A stretch of 64,000 nucleotides of DNA from NCBI RefSeq assembly GCF_002899715.1, contig NZ_PPEK01000008.1:1-64000 (forward strand), read 5' to 3'. This stretch comes from Enteroscipio rubneri. GTDB taxonomy: Bacteria > Actinomycetota > Coriobacteriia > Coriobacteriales > Eggerthellaceae. Position numbers and translations under genes: made by a program. Within the stretch, counting starts at the first letter, position 1, and every line of letters starts with the position of its first letter. Positions 17,181-25,800 of the stretch are shown one piece after another. The notes under the pieces are model-generated. The model was not told where the DNA came from and did no database searches. It worked only from the letters and a program-made list of their open reading frames with translations.

Positions 17181-17471
17181 TTATCTCTCGGGGCTTCCGA
17201 GCAGAGGAGCGTTGCGCTCCACCCACTCGTTCAGCTCCCGCCTCGTGACGAGGTAGCCCCTCGTCCTGAACCTGAGCTGGCGGGCGGGCAGCGGGTCCTC
17301 AGGCAGCTTGATCAGCTTGTACGCCAGATGCTTGTTGATGTGGAGCATCTCGGCGACCTCTTCTATCGTGTAGATGTCCTTCTCGGTGCAGATGAGCTTG
17401 ATCTCCGCGACCTGCCTTCTCCCGGCGCCTTCCTCTTTGGCCTTTATCTTCTTCACTCCAGCGTCCGACAT
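17181..17471 (-). CDS. Excisionase-like helix-turn-helix protein
   Basis: A 96-residue protein starting MSDAGVKKIKAKEE with AAGGAG upstream of ATG 17471. After a basic, probably disordered first 35 residues comes a MerR/excisionase-type helix-turn-helix (DIYTIEEVAEMLHINKHLAYKLIK) and a wing with RFRTRGYLVTRRELNEWVE. Such proteins bind attachment-site DNA to steer excision, or regulate the operon. A second protein of the same general type lies upstream at 17606-17923, so one may be a true excisionase and the other a regulator. Confidence 0.75.
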   Translation of the reverse strand: MSDAGVKKIKAKEEGAGRRQVAEIKLICTEKDIYTIEEVAEMLHINKHLAYKLIKLPEDPLPARQLRFRTRGYLVTRRELNEWVERNAPLLGSPER

Positions 17472-17605
17472 GCACGCACTCCTTTCCGACACGCTTCTGC
17501 TGAAGCGAACGCGACCGTATGGGCATATGCACATTCAACGGCGGAAGGCGGCTGAACGGACGAGGGGCAGCAGTCGCGGATCCTGTAAAACGCTAAGACG
17601 TTCGC

Positions 17606-17923
17606 TTAAGCAAGCAAGCCGTCCTTGATGCACCGGTCGAGCGTCTCCCTGCAGATCAGGATTCGCCCCCTTACGCGGTGGGACGGTAGCTTGCCCTCCC
17701 TGACGAGCCTGTACATGGTCGTGCGCGAGACGTGCACGTAGTCGCACGCCGCCTGTACAGAGAGCCACTCCTCGCCCGCGGGCCCTTTGGAACCCGCATC
17801 GCGGCGCGGCTCGGCATCGGCGGGGGACGGCTCCTCGGCGGCCCGGAGTCGCGCCATGACGCCGAGCATCTCGGCAAGCAGGTCCTGCCGATCGTTGGTG
17901 CTGCCGGTCTTTCTTGTCTCCAT
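17606..17923 (-). CDS. Excisionase-family DNA-binding protein next to the attachment region
   Basis: A 105-residue protein with a polar N-terminal half and a C-terminal HTH_17-type domain: WLSVQAACDYVHVSRTTMYRLVREGKLPSHRVRGRILI. The REGKLP...R pattern is characteristic of Xis/MerR-like binding domains. It is the element gene nearest the tRNA and the TTAGCCCAAA repeats, which suits a directionality factor for excision. No integrase gene is adjacent. The ribosome site is weak (GAGCAGGC). Confidence 0.8.
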   Translation of the reverse strand: METRKTGSTNDRQDLLAEMLGVMARLRAAEEPSPADAEPRRDAGSKGPAGEEWLSVQAACDYVHVSRTTMYRLVREGKLPSHRVRGRILICRETLDRCIKDGLLA

Positions 17924-18156
17924 GCCTGCTCATTTCTCTGTCTTCGTGCTTTCCGAAAAGAGACATCTCCTAATCGATGCCTGGCTAGATTATTGGGAAT
18001 GGGCAGGTGAGCGGCAAACGAGAGGGGCGTTTTTCAGTTCTATTCGGTTCTATTCGCCCCATCGGAGGGGCACGGGAGAATTTCTCCGCGAAAGAAGGAG
18101 GACGTGAAACTTTGTGTTCGCAATGTGGAATCGCTGGATCGCCGATCGGCCCATTT

Positions 18157-18337
18157 TTGGGCTAATGGCCCTGGCGTTTCATGGGGTTTCCCCAGGTTGC
18201 AGATTGTTTCATTGTATTTTAGCCCAAAATTAGCCCATAACCTCATCTCGAAGGGCGCTTCGACGGCGGAAAAAAGTGCCGACGTAGAGGTTCGGGCAAG
18301 GGCCAAAGGAGGGCATTTTAGCCCAAATTAGCCCAAA
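18157..18337 (+). repeat. TTAGCCCAAA direct repeats resembling integrase arm sites
   Basis: TTAGCCCAAA occurs at 18219-18228 and, in immediate tandem, at 18318-18327 and 18328-18337. A TTAGCCCAT variant is at 18230-18238 and an inverted copy (TTGGGCTAA) at 18157-18165. Short, closely spaced direct repeats between an excisionase-type gene and a tRNA are typical of tyrosine-recombinase arm-binding sites. Confidence 0.6.
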
Positions 18338-18351
18338 AACAGCCTGATTTG

Positions 18352-18387
18352 GGAAATAAAAAAGGCCAGAGGATTTAGCCTCTGACC
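18352..18387 (-). terminator. Rho-independent terminator of tRNA-fMet
   Basis: On the minus strand GGTCAGAGG pairs with CCTCTGGCC (one G-T pair) around the loop CTAAAT, and TTTTTT follows directly. It lies 10 nt beyond the CCA end of the tRNA. Confidence 0.8.
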
Positions 18388-18397
18388 TGGTGTTTTA

Positions 18398-18474
<77 letters not shown>

Positions 18475-18787
18475 ATTTCTAGAAACTAAGTTGTCAATGT
18501 TGCTGGGTTATGAGCCCGGCGAGCTACCAGACTGCTCCACCCCGCACTATTTGCGCCTGCCCCTCCTGCTCGGTTAACTGCAAACAGGAAAAGCGGCGAG
18601 ATTGAATGTTACTCTTGCACCGCACCTTACGCAAATCATTTCTTGATCTATCACAAAACGCACACGTTCTTGCCCGCTCGAAAGGCTTACGTTCTATCCA
18701 ATGGCAAGACTAAATTGGACCGGTCTTAAACATGCAATTCAATCAAGGGCCCCAAAAGCTCGAAAGGCACGCTCATCTGCTGCTTGC
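18475..18787. other. Chromosomal junction with tRNA fragment, otherwise empty
   Basis: Apart from the partial tRNA copy at 18505-18546, no gene is seen between the tRNA and the end of the CoA-transferase gene. The sequence is mixed and AT-richer than average near 18600-18720. The tRNA promoter should lie to the right of the fragment, but I cannot point to clear -35/-10 boxes. Confidence 0.5.
18505..18546 (-). pseudogene. Truncated copy of the tRNA-fMet 5' half
   Basis: These 42 nt match the tRNA-fMet gene from its first base through the 3' arm of the anticodon stem with one mismatch (41/42). They are in the same orientation, 72 nt from the intact copy. The match stops exactly at the base of the anticodon stem, and no variable arm, T arm or CCA follows. 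It may be an old attachment-site half or a decayed tandem tRNA. Confidence 0.85.
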
Positions 18788-20095
18788 TCAGTACAGCAAT
18801 CCCAGCCGCTTGGCTTCGAAGGTCAGCTCGTCGCGGAAGTCGGGATGAGCAATGGCAATCAGGCGCTTCGCTCGCGTCGGAACGTCCTGAAACGCCAGAT
18901 CAGCCACGCCGTACTCGGTCACCACGTACTGCACGTCATTGCGCAGCGTGGTCACGGCGCTACCGGACGCCAACATGGGCACGATCTTGGACGTGGGACC
19001 TTGCCTGGTGTGCGCCACGCTCGTGACGGCAATGAACGATCGACCGTTCTTCGCCATGCGCGCACCGCGCACGAAGTCGGCCTGCCCGCCGCTTGCGGAA
19101 TACTGACGCGAGCCGATGCTCTCGGCGCATACTTGGCCTGTCAGGTCGATGGATATGGCGGTGTTGATGGATACCATGTTGTCGTTCTTCGCGATGCAGT
19201 ACGGGTTGGTGACCGTATCGTAGCTGCAATAGTACACCTCGGGGTTGCGGTCGATGAACTCGTACAGACGCGCTGCGCCCGTGGAGTAGCCGCCCACCGA
19301 GCGCCCCGGAAAGTAGCTGTTTCGACTGTTGTCGATGACGCCCGCCTGTTGCAACGGCACGAGTGCATTCGAGTACATCTCCGTGAAGCAGCCCAGATGG
19401 CGCTTCGACATAAGGCCCTCGGCCACCGCGTTGAGGATGCCGCCGATGCCCAGCTGAATGCAGTCGCCGTCGTCGATGCGGTCCACGATGAGCGCCGCAC
19501 ACGCGCGCTCCTCGGACGTGGCGGGCTTGACGGCGATGTCTTCAAGATCCTCGTCGCACACGATGAAGGCGTCGATCTCGTCTATCGAAAAATCGTGGGA
19601 ATCGCCGAATACGCGCGGAAGCTTTGAGTTGACCTGCGCAATGATCCCTTTACAGGCACGGATGCTGCCAGGCTCGAAGCCCAGCGGCCCAATATTGCAC
19701 ATCCCGCGTGCATCCGGCGGGGTCATCTGCACCACAGCGTAATCGGGGTTGACGCTGCGCATAAGCGCGCTCACCTGGCTGAAATGCGCTGGGATATGCG
19801 CGACGCACGTACCGAAACCGGCGCGCTCATTCGGTCCGGCGAAATAGGTGTGATACCGAAACCGCTCGGGGCCGACGTCCAAGCTCTTGAAGTCGAAATC
19901 GCCGTTCATCCAGTTGCCGTAGATGTCGATGCCCTCCACCCGGCCGTCGGCGACGCGCGCCATTAGCTCGTGGATGATCGCGGAGGGCACATGGAGACCG
20001 CCTGTGTACATTGACGTTCCCGATACGATGAACTGGTCGAACAGCTCGTCGAGCGAAAGCGTTTTGCGGACGTAGGCATCCTGTACAGTCTCCAT
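18788..20095 (-). CDS. Acetyl-CoA hydrolase/transferase family CoA-transferase
   Basis: A 435-residue cytoplasmic enzyme that moves CoA between acids (for example acetate, butyrate or 4-hydroxybutyrate). It has the two-lobed family layout, including QLGIGGILNAVAEGL, GCFTEMYSNALVPLQQAGVI, ASGGQADFVRGA and the C-terminal EYGVADLAFQDVPTRAKRLIAIAHPDFRDEL signature. ATG 20095 is chosen because GAGGGGG precedes it, giving a normal length. It is divergent from the amidohydrolase gene. The acid substrate cannot be read from the sequence. Confidence 0.88.
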   Translation of the reverse strand: METVQDAYVRKTLSLDELFDQFIVSGTSMYTGGLHVPSAIIHELMARVADGRVEGIDIYGNWMNGDFDFKSLDVGPERFRYHTYFAGPNERAGFGTCVAHIPAHFSQVSALMRSVNPDYAVVQMTPPDARGMCNIGPLGFEPGSIRACKGIIAQVNSKLPRVFGDSHDFSIDEIDAFIVCDEDLEDIAVKPATSEERACAALIVDRIDDGDCIQLGIGGILNAVAEGLMSKRHLGCFTEMYSNALVPLQQAGVIDNSRNSYFPGRSVGGYSTGAARLYEFIDRNPEVYYCSYDTVTNPYCIAKNDNMVSINTAISIDLTGQVCAESIGSRQYSASGGQADFVRGARMAKNGRSFIAVTSVAHTRQGPTSKIVPMLASGSAVTTLRNDVQYVVTEYGVADLAFQDVPTRAKRLIAIAHPDFRDELTFEAKRLGLLY

Positions 20096-20303
20096 GGCAA
20101 CCCCCTCGTTCTTTCCTCTGCGCGTCATCCAGTATACCAGGAGGTCTTCTTCTGACGCCCGGTCGGGCACGCGAGTTTGAGTGATGCGAACCGCCTCTCG
20201 TTGCGCTAGAATTGAGCACGTTGCCTGCAACCCGGACCGACGCCTTGCACGCCGATGCCGGGCGATCGCACACGTACGCAACCATCAATAAGGAGCGCGA
20301 CTC

Positions 20304-21110
20304 ATGGCAGTCATCGACGTCCATGCCCATATCTATCCCAACAAGATCGCCTCGAAAGCCGTCGACGCTGTAGGCGATTTCTACAACATCGAGATGTACG
20401 GGGAGGGAACGGCCGAGCACCTGCTGGCCGCCCAGGATCGTGCACCCATCACGAACTTCGTCGTGCATTCCGTGGCCACCTCGCCCCGCGCTGTCGAAAC
20501 CATCAACGACTTCATTGCCGAGCAATGCCGCATCCATCCCGAATTCATCGGCTTCATGACCATGCACCAGGATTACCCCGATCCAGAAAAAGAGATCGAG
20601 CGTGCCATCGGACTGGGCCTGAAGGGCATGAAGCTGCATCCCGACTCGCAGCACGTGGATATGGACGACCCGCGTCTCATGGAAGTCTACGAGATCATCG
20701 CCGGCCGTCTGCCTGTCATCATCCACACGGGCGATTACCGCTACGACCACTCGCATCCGCGCCGCCTCGTGGAAATCCTGCGCGCCTTCCCCGACCTCGT
20801 GGTGGATGCTGCGCACTTCGGCTGCTGGTCGCGCTACGACGTGGGCTATGACGTGCTGCGCGACACCATCCTCAGCAACGACCATGTATACTGCGACGCG
20901 TCGAGCGCCCAGCTGTACCTGGGGCAGCGTCACACGCGCGAGCTTACGCGCCTGTGGGGAACCGATCGCGTGATGTTCGGCTCGGACTATCCCATGTGGG
21001 ATCCGGCAAGCGAATACGAGCAGTTCGTGGGCGCGAACTTTACCGACGACGAACTCGAGAACCTGCTGTGGCACAACGCCGAGCGGTTCCTGGGCATGAC
21101 CGTGTCGTAG
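20304..21110 (+). CDS. Amidohydrolase-2 family metal-dependent hydrolase
   Basis: A 268-residue TIM-barrel hydrolase or decarboxylase. The metal motif is VHAH near the N-terminus (residues 6-9), followed by GMKLHPDSQ, VIIHTGD and the C-terminal GSDYPMW. This is the pattern of the amidohydrolase-related family that includes aminocarboxymuconate-semialdehyde decarboxylase-like enzymes. AAGGAG precedes the ATG. It is transcribed away from the CoA-transferase, so a shared control region (20096-20303) is likely. Substrate unknown. Confidence 0.85.
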   Translation: MAVIDVHAHIYPNKIASKAVDAVGDFYNIEMYGEGTAEHLLAAQDRAPITNFVVHSVATSPRAVETINDFIAEQCRIHPEFIGFMTMHQDYPDPEKEIERAIGLGLKGMKLHPDSQHVDMDDPRLMEVYEIIAGRLPVIIHTGDYRYDHSHPRRLVEILRAFPDLVVDAAHFGCWSRYDVGYDVLRDTILSNDHVYCDASSAQLYLGQRHTRELTRLWGTDRVMFGSDYPMWDPASEYEQFVGANFTDDELENLLWHNAERFLGMTVS

Positions 21111-21155
21111 CCCTCCGCTCCGAGCGTAGCCCTCCGCTCGGAGGCGCGCCCTGCC

Positions 21156-22484
21156 CTAGCGATCCTCGTCGACGTCCGCATCCTCATTGTGCTCGACAAC
21201 CACGCGTATCTTGTCGATGCGGTGGCGATCCATGTCCACGACGGTGAACGAGGCTTCGTCCGCGCCGTTCTCGAGCGTGGCGGTGTCGCCTTCTGCGGGA
21301 ATGCGATCGAACACGTTGAGCAGCAAGCCGCCCGCCGTCTCGCACTCCTCGGCCTCCTCGGGCTCGAAGCCGATGAGCTCGCCCACCTCGTCGATGGGAA
21401 GAGACCCGTCGATCAAGTAGCTTCCATCGTCCAACTGGACCACTTCGTCCGGGCCGCCGTGCTGATATTCGTCGTCGATGCGGCCGACGATCTGTTCCAT
21501 GATGTCGCTCATGGTGACGATGCCCGACGTACCGCCGTGCTCGTCGATGACGACGGCGATCTTCGTATGCTTGGCCTGAAGCGTCTGCAACAGCTTCGCG
21601 ATGGGTATGCCCTCGGGCACGGCCTCGATCGCTCGGACGCGCAGATCGTCTATCGTGCTGTTCTTGGGCAGGGTGTAGAGATCCTTCACATGCACGAAGC
21701 CAACGATGCGGTCCTTGCTGCCACGACACGCGGGATAGCGGGTGTACTTGTAGGTCTGGATGATGGCAAGATTCTCCTCAAGCGTATCCTCCAGATCTAC
21801 GCAGATCACGTTCGTGCGCGGCGTCATGATGGCCTCGGCGTCTTTATCGCCCAAATCGAAGATGTTGTCAACGTACTCATTCTGGTCGGGATCGATGAGG
21901 CCGCTTTCGGTGCTCTCGTCGATAAGCAGGCGAATCTCCTCATCGGTGTACACCTCGTGCTCGTTTGCGATGTCGTGCCCCAACAGCTTCATGACGCCGT
22001 TCGTGATGGAGTTGAACAGCCACATGATGGGATACGTGATGCGATAGAACCATACGAGGGGCGCGGCCGTGAACAGAGCGTAGCGCTCCGTGGAGAAAAT
22101 GGCGAGCGATTTGGGGATGAGCTCGCCCACCACAATGTGCAACGCCGTGATAATGATGAATCCCACGGCGACGGCGATGGCGTGGATGGCGGCCTCGGGA
22201 AGGCCGATAAGCGTGAGGCCAGGGGCGATCAGCGCCGAAACGGCCGGCTCGCCCAACCAGCCCAGAGCAAGCGAAGCAAGCGTGATGCCCAGCTGGCAGG
22301 CGGAAAGATAGGCGTTGACGTTGTCGGCGACGGTCTTGGCGTACTTGGCGCCGGATCGGCCCTCGTCGAGAAGAATATCGACCTGGGACTTGCGCACGCG
22401 CACGAGCGAAAACTCGGCCACGACGAAGAACGCATTCATTAGAAGGAAGAACAGGACGAGTACGAGGCTTAACGCAACGGGCAT
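21156..22484 (-). CDS. CNNM/CorC-type transporter with CBS domains (HlyC/CorC family)
   Basis: A 442-residue membrane protein. The N-terminal CNNM (DUF21) domain has four hydrophobic segments (LSLVLVLFFLLMNAFFVVAEF, LGITLASLALGWLG, AVAVGFIIITALHIVVGELIPKSLAI). A CBS pair follows (MTPRTNVICVDLEDTLEENL and KTLQ-type AKHTKIAVVIDEHGGTSGIVTMSDIMEQIVG). The C-terminal CorC/HlyC domain (YLIDGSLPIDEVGELIGF to FTVVDMDRHRIDKIRVV) completes it. Family members affect Mg2+ or other cation movement; the old hemolysin label is not informative. AAGGAGAC precedes the ATG. Confidence 0.9.
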   Translation of the reverse strand: MPVALSLVLVLFFLLMNAFFVVAEFSLVRVRKSQVDILLDEGRSGAKYAKTVADNVNAYLSACQLGITLASLALGWLGEPAVSALIAPGLTLIGLPEAAIHAIAVAVGFIIITALHIVVGELIPKSLAIFSTERYALFTAAPLVWFYRITYPIMWLFNSITNGVMKLLGHDIANEHEVYTDEEIRLLIDESTESGLIDPDQNEYVDNIFDLGDKDAEAIMTPRTNVICVDLEDTLEENLAIIQTYKYTRYPACRGSKDRIVGFVHVKDLYTLPKNSTIDDLRVRAIEAVPEGIPIAKLLQTLQAKHTKIAVVIDEHGGTSGIVTMSDIMEQIVGRIDDEYQHGGPDEVVQLDDGSYLIDGSLPIDEVGELIGFEPEEAEECETAGGLLLNVFDRIPAEGDTATLENGADEASFTVVDMDRHRIDKIRVVVEHNEDADVDEDR

Positions 22485-22861
22485 TAAAGCGTGTCTCCTT
22501 TATAGATAGGCTGCCGATCGCCGCGGCCGCCTCTCGAGTGCAGCGCCGCGACGAAATTCAATGTCCTCACACTTTGTACCATCAGCAACGCCGCACACGA
22601 GGAAAAACTATCCTATATACAGAAGTTTACGACGTTTTGCAACAAATAGGAGCGGCTCCGGCAACGTTTTGCGCACACGGCTCCGACCGTGTTACACAAC
22701 AGCGCATTCAGCCAGTCACAATGCACTTGTGGACGCTTTACAACATGGGGGTGTGTTATATTGTGATCATTCAACGAAAATGAGAAGCTTCGCCGTGCAG
22801 CCGTACGGTACCTCCTGTCGGCAGATACGTCGAAACCCTTTATGGGAAAAGGGAGTGTCGA
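22485..22861. other. Promoter region of the large surface protein; no gene
   Basis: A relatively AT-rich intergenic stretch between divergent genes. A possible plus-strand promoter is TTTACA (22737-22742) with TATTGT (22759-22764) 16 nt downstream, leaving a leader of about 100 nt. No gene or strong hairpin was recognised. Confidence 0.35.
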
Positions 22862-25800
22862 ATGGGTTCATGGAGACAGGTCATTGCAGGGACGTTGGCA
22901 ACGTTGGCCCTCTCTTTTGGAGGACTGGCCAGCATGGGCTATGCCGACACAGCGAATAATACAAGCCCCCCCCCGACACGCTTCGTCATTGATTCCTCGG
23001 CCACGGCAGATCCTAGCTCCAACACCTTCATAAACCTCTCGACCGCGTTCGCGGCGCTGCCCGACGATGCAGGCGATGTCACTTTCGTCGTGAACAGCGA
23101 TTTCCTTACGGATGAAGGTGTTTACGAGGTGCCTACCGACAAAGGCATCACCTCGTTCACTATCGCAACCGAATCCCCTACTGGCGTGCAGATTAGCCAG
23201 ATGAACTGGCGGATCACCCTCTTCGCAAACGGAATCCCCCTGATCGTCGATAAAAACATCGAGATATTTGGTTACGTTTACGGCGGCGGAATACACGACA
23301 TCGTCGACGACTCGTCCATCACAGTTCGAGAGTCTGCCTATGTCGAATACATTCACGGCGGTGGCCGTAATGCCACATTGACCGGAGACAGCGAGATCGT
23401 CGTCGAGGGCGAAACCCGCCTGGTGGCCGGAGGCGGCCATGCAAAATCGTCTACGCAAAAACCTCAGGCGGTTGCGGACGTGACGGGATCTACCTCGATC
23501 CTCGTGAGCAAAACCGGGTCGTCGCAAAATATATACGGGGGTGGTCACGCCGAATCCCCCTCGAGCGGCAGCACCACCACACAGGCGCAGGCAAACGTCG
23601 GCGAATCAACCAACATTACCATTGCGGGCAAGGCGAGCGAAAGCGTCGGGGGTGGCTACGCCACGTGCGGCGGCAGCTACGCCAGCCCCGTCACGAACGC
23701 GTCGGTGGTCGCTCATGTCGTGGGAGACACGAACCTGACGTATGAGGCTTCGGGACGGTCTGTAAGCAATACCGGCATGGGAGCGTACGGTGGCGGCTAC
23801 GCAGAGAGCACGAGCAGCAACACCAACAGCGCCGTTGCCAACGTTGGCGGCAGCACGCATCTTGCCGCTTTGGAAGACGACGAGGCCAACGGCACGGGTT
23901 ACCAAAAGGGCTACAAGGCATTCTCCTACTTCGTTGGCGGCGGATATGCAATGAGAAGCAACGCCCAGGCCGCTGTAGGAGGCGACGTCTTCGCCAAGAC
24001 GGCGCGCGCGGCCGAAAACAGTCGACAGGGAACTATCGGAGGCGGCGAGGCGCTCTACGGCGCAACAGCAAACGTACTAGGAACCGTCCACCTTGAGGTG
24101 GCACCCGCAGCAAATCAGGGATCGAAGTACGAAAACGCCTATCGAGTTGTTGGCGGAGGATGGGCAACCTGCGGCAGCGACGACCTTGACGAAACACAGG
24201 CCCGGGTCGGAAGCACCGACGTTATCGTGCGCTCTGGCGTAAAGTTTTCCACAACATACGACTCGTCCATCAGCGCAAACGTTGTGGGAGGCGGCTTCGC
24301 GACGAGCAGCCACTCCAACGTAAGCGTGGTGGGAACGACCTCGGTGACGGTAGAATCAGGCGTCTCCGTTCTCGAAGACATCGTCGGCGGCGGCGCCGTC
24401 TGCACCATCGGCTCAGGCGGCGATTTTTCTGGAAGCACCGGAGCATCTGCCGATGTCGGGGCAACGCGCATCACCCTTGGCGACAACGTCACGGTAAAAA
24501 ATCTCATTGGCGGCAGCAAAATGATAACCGCTCCCCAAAGTCACGCTCACGTTGGCTTGACGGAAACCGCAGACAGCGACGCCATCACGGTTGAAACGGG
24601 AGCGAACTTCTCCACAGGCTCCTACTACGGCGGGTGCTTCATAAAAGACACAGGCGGGGCGAAGAACGACATCGGCATGCGCTCGCACGTAACCGGTTCG
24701 ATAACGTCGAGCATCCAGGGCGGAAAGCTGAGCGGCACCTTCTTCGGCGGCTCGTACATCAACAACAGCATGGCGTATGCGAATATCAGCGGAAACATAA
24801 CGAACGTGTTGTCGGATTACTCGTTTGCCAGTTCGCCCAACAGCTACTCGGCCAAAGTGGTGGGCGGCGGAACCATCATGGGCAACAGCAGCAGCGTTCC
24901 CGACCAGATCGTCGTTTCCGGCAACGTGACAACGCACCTGAGAAACGGCACTCTCAACGGCACGGGCAACAACGCGAACAGCAGCCCGTGGCCCGGCGGT
25001 CGAACGGGAGCGAAGGTGGCCGGATCCGTCGAGCTGATCTTCGAGAACATGGCCTTCAGCAACCAGCCCATCTATGCCCAGAAAAGTTACTCGGGCACCG
25101 TAGACGGCGATTTGACCATTACCCTGTTGGGCGCCATCGACACCGATCTCAATCTGTATCCCACCTGGTCGGGTGGAAACACCACCGTGGTAGTCGGCGA
25201 CGGCAACACCGCCACCACCGTCACCTTACCGTGCATCGCGGCGACAAAGGATACTCCTGCAACAGACGTGGAAATACACGATCACGCAAGCCTTACGCTT
25301 GATGCAGCCGATCCCGCTCCTGTTCTTGAGCACGTACGCAACGTTGCCCTCTCACAAGACGGCTCTCTGTCTGTGCAACATTCGAAGGCTCTGGTCACCA
25401 TTGCTGGCAACCTCACTGGGGGCGGCACCGTGGTGCTGCCAGCGGGCGGGTCTATCGCGGGCGCCGGCGCATTGAACGGCAACCTGACGCTTGAGGTGAA
25501 CGGCGACCTTGTCGCCGGGCAGACGTACTTCGACTTCTCAGACCAAAGCGCAGGCAGCGTCGCCTTCACCGAGCCGAGCGGGAAGTTCGTTCTGGGAACA
25601 AACACGCAAACCGCCGGCCACAAGAAGTGGCTAATGCACGAGCAGTTCACCGTGTTGTTCGACTCGAAGGGAGGCTCGACCGTCGAGGCGCAGGAGGTCG
25701 TATCAGACGAGAAAGCCACGAAGCCGGATGACCCGACGCGCGCAGGATACATCTTCGCAGGCTGGTACGCAAGCCCCGACTTCTCGGGCGATGCCTGGGA

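Larger units (their letters stand above)
17924..18397. other. Noncoding end of the element: probable attachment arm region
   Basis: No convincing gene; open frames here lack ribosome sites and protein-like composition. The stretch holds a doubled TTCTATTCG (18038-18056; a related GTTCTATTCGGTTC occurs at the end of the dnaC-like gene near 15879), the TTAGCCCAAA-type repeats (18157-18337), and the terminator of the tRNA gene. It is more AT-rich than the flanking genes. Confidence 0.6.

Noticed and set aside
17535-17966. 143-codon frame overlapping the excisionase-like gene
   Set aside because: Out of frame with the clear HTH protein, with no spacing between GGAG and ATG; a shadow.
18040-18306. 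88-codon minus-strand frame in the attachment region
   Set aside because: It spans the TTAGCCCAAA repeats, has no ribosome site and is not protein-like.
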